DNA of 64,000 nucleotides from Isoetes taiwanensis (Eukaryota; Streptophyta; Lycopodiopsida; Isoetales; Isoetaceae): positions 20,214,441-20,278,440 of the forward strand of contig JAJEKV010000016.1 of the NCBI GenBank assembly GCA_021234155.1, read 5' to 3'. The notes below the pieces were generated by a model that saw only the letters and a list, made by a program, of their open reading frames with translations, did not search any database and was not told the DNA's origin. This document shows, piece by piece, positions 58,909-64,000 of the stretch (positions are counted from its first letter, which is position 1; each line of letters begins with the position of its first letter). A program made the translations under genes and the position numbers.

Positions 58909-59448
58909 TGCCATTTCACTTTTGATGCTGCTTTCCTTGAAAATGCCGGCCAAGAAGAAGTTTACACACAAGGTTAGATTCTTTTTCTTATGAAATTTTT
59001 TCCTTGGGTGTAAAGGAAAGACCTGTTCTCATGCGGCTCCATCTTATCAGTGCTGCAAAACTGGTTGATGATGTTTTCCAAGGCAGGAAAACATATACAA
59101 TGCTTGGAACTGTCCAGAGTGCTGGTGTGATGGTCCTAGCTCCGAGATCTTCTTAGAAGCTTTAACTGGAGAGCAGGAATGACGATTATGTTGGTTGTAT
59201 TGTCATACCTCAAGGTCTACAATGAAACAGTAAGAGATCTTCTGTCATCAGGTCCTCTTGTCTTAAGAAAAGACAAGCAGGTACTTTTGAGTACATCAAA
59301 TCATCAGCAGCAACTGTCTAAGTATATGCCGACATAATAATCACACTGGCAGGGTATTGTTAGCTGCATGGCTAACACAATACGATGTTTATTTTGCTGA
59401 TGAGGTGATTTGTAATTGCTTTCACCTTGACTATGGTCATAACATTGT

Positions 59449-59875
59449 AGGGTTATGGCATTGCTTCATTGCTTCAGAAAGACAATTAGAATAGGCTAAC
59501 AGAGCCCATTAAAGTTAATGACACCTCCTCAGATCTCATACTATTTTACAAGTAAGGATTATTTAGTACATGGAGATTGCTTATGCAAGTTCAGGTCTTA
59601 TCCTGATTGATCTTTTTGAGTATAAACTCAGCCAAGGGGAGAGCTGTAGGAATGTGGGAATAATTAGGTTATGGCTTTGCTTCATGGTTCAGAAAGGCAA
59701 TCAGAATAGCAACGAGGGTTAATAAAACCTCCTCCAGGTCTTATGCTATATACAAGTAGGTATTATTTAGTACAGGGAGAATGCTTATGCAAGTTCAGGT
59801 CTTATCCTGATTGATCTTCTCAGGTGGTAGAAGAGTATAAGTTCAGCCAAGGGGTGAGCTGTGTGACTAGAGTAG
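59449..59875. repeat. ~215 bp direct duplication inside the kinesin pseudogene
   Basis: 59,449-59,650 and 59,668-59,875 are diverged copies: both hold GCTTATGCAAGTTCAGGTCT, TATCCTGATTGATCTT and AGTATAA-TTCAGCCAAGGGG. They carry the switch-I exon and the start of the next exon. Confidence 0.85.
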
Positions 59876-60284
59876 GAAAATTGTCATTAGTAGATCTTGC
59901 TGGTTCTGATGAGCTCTTGCGACTGACTACGGACATTGAGGTCATTAGATCACTCTTGGCTTTAAGCAGTTGAACAATTGCACTAGTTGAAGGGACAAAA
60001 GCATATTCTGTTAAAGGTACTTTCTGGTTTCGTACAACAGTCTTAACAATTTCAGATGCTAATGTGAAGGAAAGTTGCAGGATTTGCTTGTGTTGGAAAT
60101 ACAACCCTCCAACTCAGCATATACTATGATATGGCATCCATGTAGGCAAAGAGTCATGTCTGTTATGAAGAGTCGTGTCTGAATCTATAAGCTACGGTGG
60201 GAAGCTTGTTCCCAACCAGTTTTCTATTCTATTCAATATATTGTGCATTCTAGTTGTTCTCTCCCTGGATTCCTAAACTTATCA

Positions 60285-60296
60285 TGGTATCAGAGC
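60285..60296 (+). other. Primer-binding site (initiator Met tRNA)
   Basis: TGGTATCAGAGC starts immediately after the left LTR's terminal CA, the standard minus-strand priming site of plant LTR elements. Confidence 0.95.
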
Positions 60297-60300
60297 GGAT

Positions 60301-61964
60301 GTGTTAATCCGATCTTGGGAAACAGAAATTATGAAGGAGGAAGTGGGAGAGCCGCCTCCCCAATTCAAGAAATCCAGAAAGGGGCTTAATAGATTGAAGA
60401 AAGGCTTGAAGAAATTTCAAGCCAAAGTGAAAGCAAAATTTATTGCATGCATCTGTATTCCGGCAAGCATTGATGGGGAAGATAATAGGGCAGTGACCTC
60501 AGGAACGGATGAAGCCCCACCGATAATTGTCCAAGAAGTGGCGGCTGTGGATGAAATTCTTGCGCAGCCAGCAAGCAAGAAATCCGTCAAGAAAGATGGG
60601 GCCAAAGTAAACCCAGACTGCCTGGCCGTTAAGGAATTTGATGGGTTGAAGGATGTTGGAGTTTGCCTTGCCGTTGAAGATCCTCCATATGACGATGGAG
60701 TTGAGATTGACGTGACAGAGTTTGCCGTCATAGCCGCAGCGTGCAAGGTGTTAGTTCCAGATGGGGTTATGGAAGACCCATTGCCTGGCAAGGCTTCTAA
60801 TACAGAGATTGAAGGTCCCAACTCCTTTTCAAAAGCAGATTATGGAAACCTGAAGACGCACCAAGCAATTGCAGATGAAGTTGGAGTGGTTTTTGATGCT
60901 GCTCCAGAACTCTTGATGGCTCAACAAAACAAATCTGATGCAGATCCAAAAGTTCCCTCTGCCGCAGAGACAAGAGAAGAGGTCGAACTTGCCAAAGAAA
61001 AAACAGGATTGATGCCTCTAGCTTCAAAATTCAGGAAGGCAAAGGTCCTGCAGAAGACCCAATCCTTGAGAAGGACTCAGAGGAGGTCGGATTTGAAGCC
61101 CACATCGCCCAGATTGCAGTAGAAAATGCCATTGGAGATGGCCAGAAGGATGCTGTTACCCTGCCAGTACCTGCCGGTAAGAAGGATATGGTGGAGACGG
61201 GTTTGTGGTTTGTGCCAGGGGCAGTTGATGCAGCCAAGGAAGATAGTGTTGCTGCAGAAACAGAGCCTGATAGGCCTGATATGGATCAGACAGAAGTCGT
61301 GCAAATGCACCCTATTGCCGTGGTGCATGGTCTGATCACCCATCCAACAGATTTCGCCACTGAGGCAGAAGATCAGAGAATTATTGCAGACAATGGAGTT
61401 AAGATAGTAACTCCAAATTATTGTTCTGCTCAAAATTGGATGAACATGACTGCAGTGGGTGCCATAAGTGATTACCGGCAGGGCGTATTCCTGGAAGAAA
61501 ACAAAGAAGTAGTGACTGGGGTTCGGTGTGCCAGAGCTATTGCTCTACAGGAACTTGCATACACTGATACAAGAAATTTGGAAAAACAATTCGTTGTTGC
61601 AGAAGAGATGTTGATGCCCACCACAGACTGGATAGGGATTGCTGCGCTGAAGGAAACCCATGCCCATATCAAGGGAGGGTCCAAGATTGCAAGAGAAACT
61701 AAAGCTCCTCCCAATTTTATAGCCGCTGCTAATGTAAATTCTGCAACAAACCAGAGAATGGAAGCAATGGAAAAAGTTTATGCTTGTTCAACAGGTATGA
61801 ATTTGATTTCTAAAAGAACTATAAGCTCTTACTCTTGCTGCTCAAGGGAGGGAGTAATAATTATGAGCAGCATAGAGAATGAGCAGCTAGCAAATGCTTA
61901 TGATGTGGTCGAAAAAGAAGCTTACAGAAGTACAAAGAAATGTTGGAGATGCAAATTTATTTGA
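60301..61964 (+). CDS. Unknown acidic protein encoded by the short LTR element
   Basis: I do not recognise it. Open piece 1 (60,301-61,122, 273 codons) begins five bases after the primer site. Its N-terminus is Lys-rich (FKKSRKGLNRLKKGLKKFQA); the rest is acidic and Val/Ala-rich (VEDPPYDDGVEIDVTEFAVI). Near 61,020 the same composition continues in another frame (ILEKDSEEVGFEAHIAQIAV) into piece 2 (61,188-61,964, 258 codons, KEDSVAAETEPDRPDMDQTE). One protein of about 550 residues with a single frameshift is the simplest reading. A Cys cluster (SSYSCCSREG, KKCWRCKF) lies near the end. No zinc knuckle, protease or RT motif. The start could be the ATG at 60,301 or at 60,331. Confidence 0.65.
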
Positions 61965-62298
61965 ACTACAGACAGATGCCAACACAGATGCCAACAGAAA
62001 AGCCATGAAGATCTTGGATGGTAGATCTATGGCTCAAGCATATATTAATCACACAATATGGCAAGCATGGGCTGTTATATGCATAACAGTTCTAATGACT
62101 AGTATTGAGATGCTTGATTTATTAGTGAGCTCCATAAATAAGCACATGCCAATTTGGAGGAGAGCAGAAAAGCAAAGAATGATATTCTTTATACAAGTCT
62201 CAGAAATTATGACGTGCCAGTCAGATGTAAGGCATGAACGAAGATGTTTAAGGAAGGATAAAATCCTTCGGTACCAAGCTGATTCTGATCATGGCTGA
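61894..62298 (+). CDS. Second ORF of the short LTR element, unknown
   Basis: 134 codons in the frame of piece 1, overlapping the end of piece 2 and stopping ten bases before the purine tract. It has a hydrophobic stretch AWAVICITVLMTSIEMLDLL that could span a membrane, then a basic C-terminus. No known family; it could be the end of the same protein after a second frameshift. Confidence 0.4.
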   Translation: MLMMWSKKKLTEVQRNVGDANLFELQTDANTDANRKAMKILDGRSMAQAYINHTIWQAWAVICITVLMTSIEMLDLLVSSINKHMPIWRRAEKQRMIFFIQVSEIMTCQSDVRHERRCLRKDKILRYQADSDHG

Positions 62299-63345
62299 GT
62301 TGCAAGATTGAGGGAGGGTGTTGGAAATACAACCCTCCAACTCAGCATATACTATGATATGGCATCCATGTAGGCAAAGAGTCATGTCTGTTATGAAGAG
62401 TCGTGTCTGAATCTATAAGCTACGGTGGGAAGCTTGTTCCCAACCAGTTTTCTATTCTATTCAATATATTGTGCATTCTAGTTGTTCTCTCCCTGGATTC
62501 CTAAACTTATCAGCTTGGGGGAGCCTGGGGTTGAAAATGTATGCCTTGGCAACTTCTCATTTGGCGAAACACAGAACCCGCATCATTGGGCAGAGATGGC
62601 AAAAGAAATTCGGACAGACTTAACTATGTTTCTTTCATATTATTTTTAATTCCCATGATTGCCTTTATTTATTAGTACTAGATGTGCACAAAGGAGTTGC
62701 AAATGCTATCCCTGAATGTTACCAGTAACAAACAGAGTCGTTATTGCAAATGCATGAGGAGAATCAGGAATTAAAAGTGCATCTTACAAAGCTACGTCAG
62801 AAATATTTGAGCTCTTCTCTATCTGACCTGTTTTCAAATGCGCTACAGAAGATGCCATTCGTCTATCTGCTCCTGCATTCATAGTGCCAGCGCCCACATT
62901 TTCAGACCATTCTAAGGATCTATGTCAGTCTTCAGTTGATGTTGACGATCCCAAAAAATAATTAAAGGATAAACATGATGACAGTGTTGTAGCTGGATAT
63001 ACTAAAAAGATCGAATCAGGTCTGTGTGGATCGTTTACGTTCCAACTCTTCGATTGGCACCAGATCCACAGCAGAGGAGGGCATTTCCACCTTCCAAAAG
63101 GACAAGACCCTTGCTACACCAAGAGTAAAGGAAAAGATTACAACTGTTCTAGGTGCTGGCAAAGGTTTTCCAAAAATGTCAGAGCAAAGAATAGGCTAAG
63201 GAGACCCACCTGCAATACAGATACCCTTAAAGATGCAGGCTCTTGGGACTTCTGTTTTGGATTGCATGAAGTCTTCTTGAAAGAAACGGAAATATTAACT
63301 GGTTGACATCACCAGCAACACTGAGAGATGCATTGGACGTAATAC

Positions 63346-63669
63346 CTCCACTCCTTCCATGCTCTTACAAGTAAGCTTGTGCCTCCTCTCTTTTACAGCT
63401 TCTCCAGTCACAAGAATAATCAATTGTTTTAATCACATTATGCAACATAATAAAGAGAATTATTAGCAACTTAATATATAACTTTGGCGGCTACATTTAA
63501 CTGTTGGCACGTCTGGCCTTAACCATGTTTTGCTTTCTTGCAACACTTGATGGGAAGCATTAGCATAAAAATCGCTAAGTTCGTCTAGTAATGTGAAAAA
63601 GAATGGGCTACAAGAGGCCCATAAAATATCCACATAATCAAGCTAATTGAAGATGCTAGAGAAGTTATG
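63346..63669. other. Non-coding stretch after the kinesin remnant
   Basis: Nothing recognised. 63,260-63,345 still has an exon-like TLRDALDVIPPLLPCSYK stretch whose gene I cannot name. Confidence 0.4.
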
Positions 63670-63783
63670 TGGAACGAGAAGGGGGAAGCCATTCTTGATC
63701 TGCAGAATCCGGGAGCGTCATGTAGGCGCGACCGGATTCTGCAGGTCAGGGGAAGCAAGAATGGCTGACCCCTTCTTGTTCCA
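63670..63783. mobile_element. Small foldback element
   Basis: Arms TGGAACGAGAAGGGGG...CTGCAGAATCCGG (63,670-63,712) and the imperfect reverse complement CCGGATTCTGCAGG...CTTCTTGTTCCA (63,732-63,783). Non-coding MITE-like hairpin. Confidence 0.75.
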
Positions 63784-64000
63784 TGACGTCAAGGCAAGCT
63801 TAACCTGATTCTACAGGTTTTGCATAGCGATTTGCTATTCTTGATATGAATGGATTGAAAATCTTCCGGAAGGCAGACCCACTTGCCTTACGTATTAGAA
63901 TTGGAAAATCTAGCATCACAATTCTTTATCAATCCACCATGATTAAAAAGGAATATGCCTAAACTCGTGTTTAATCACAAGTAGATAGGCAGATAGGATG
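63784..64000. other. Right end of window
   Basis: No feature recognised. Confidence 0.4.

Larger units (their letters stand above)
60091..62512 (+). mobile_element. Young 2.4 kb LTR retrotransposon, non-autonomous
   Basis: Two identical 194-bp LTRs (60,091-60,284 and 62,319-62,512), TGTTGGAAATAC...ACTTATCA. GCTTG duplications flank it (60,086-60,090 and 62,513-62,517). A perfect initiator-Met tRNA primer site, TGGTATCAGAGC, directly follows the left LTR (60,285-60,296), and a purine tract TTGAGGGAGGG directly precedes the right one (62,308-62,318). The ~2.03 kb interior is mostly open reading frame but shows no gag, protease, RT or integrase. It must therefore be mobilised in trans. Identical LTRs suggest very recent insertion. 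Confidence 0.97.
58909..63345 (+). pseudogene. Kinesin-8-like motor gene, decayed and split by a retrotransposon
   Basis: Exon-like pieces in kinesin order: 58,909-58,970 CHFTFDAAFLENAGQEEVYT; 59,060-59,135 LVDDVFQGR then KTYTMLGTVQSAGVMV; about 59,190-59,282 VYNETVRDLL; 59,350-59,405 LTQYDVYFADEV; switch I-like VNKTSSRSYA near 59,725 in a duplicated exon; switch II KLSLVDLAGSD at 59,877-59,912; ALVEGTKAYS; then after the inserted element HHWAEMAKEIRTDL (62,575-62,620) and a coiled-coil start QMHEENQELK. Motor proteins of this class use ATP to move on microtubules. The expected CYGATGAGKT P-loop is reduced to KT, several frames contain stops, and the 2.4 kb LTR element sits inside, so it cannot make a motor. 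Confidence 0.9.

Overview
The window looks like nuclear DNA of a land plant. Evidence: plant-type LTR retrotransposons (one with a perfect initiator-Met tRNA primer site), a Ty3 chromovirus, a LINE, a Helitron-like end, several foldback MITEs, a split plant GT47 (exostosin-type) gene, a kinesin-8-type pseudogene and a spliced Hint-domain gene. A seed-free plant such as a fern is possible but unproven. About half the window is repeats.

Layout. (1) 1-12,379 is a head-to-tail array of a ~3.15 kb non-coding unit. Units 1 and 2 each carry the same 5'-truncated LINE at the same place; the unit 3/4 junction is an empty site without it. (2) Unit 4 is split at 12,380-32,079 by a large minus-strand Ty3/gypsy chromovirus. 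It has ~1.59 kb LTRs and a 5-bp target duplication, AAGGA on both sides. Internally it is recombinant: LTR, truncated internal copy 1, partial LTR, long internal copy 2, LTR. Copy 2 has about 4 kb between the 5' LTR and gag that holds extra open reading on the same strand as gag-pol, including an unmistakable histone H3 fold. (3) 32,080-34,582 is the rest of unit 4, interrupted by a ~1.05 kb duplicated element. (4) 34,583-43,000 holds a five-exon gene for a secreted proline-rich protein with a Hedgehog/intein-type (Hint) autoprocessing domain, a broken partial copy of it, and a 3.3 kb palindrome centred on a MITE. (5) 43,000-58,900 is gene-poor: MITEs, minisatellites, a 172-bp tandem repeat, a Helitron-type 3' end, poly(A) retro-tails and a broken GT47 gene. 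(6) 58,900-63,400 is a decayed kinesin-8-like gene split by a young 2.4 kb LTR retrotransposon with identical 194-bp LTRs, a perfect primer-binding site, and coding sequence that is not recognisable gag or pol.

A caution for the whole repeat half: copies that agree base for base over hundreds of bases differ mainly at CAG/CTG/CCGG-type sites, by small indels and scrambles rather than C-to-T changes. That pattern fits consensus errors at methylated CHG sites better than mutation, so frameshifts in the transposon genes here are not good evidence of decay. I saw no tRNA, rRNA or CRISPR.
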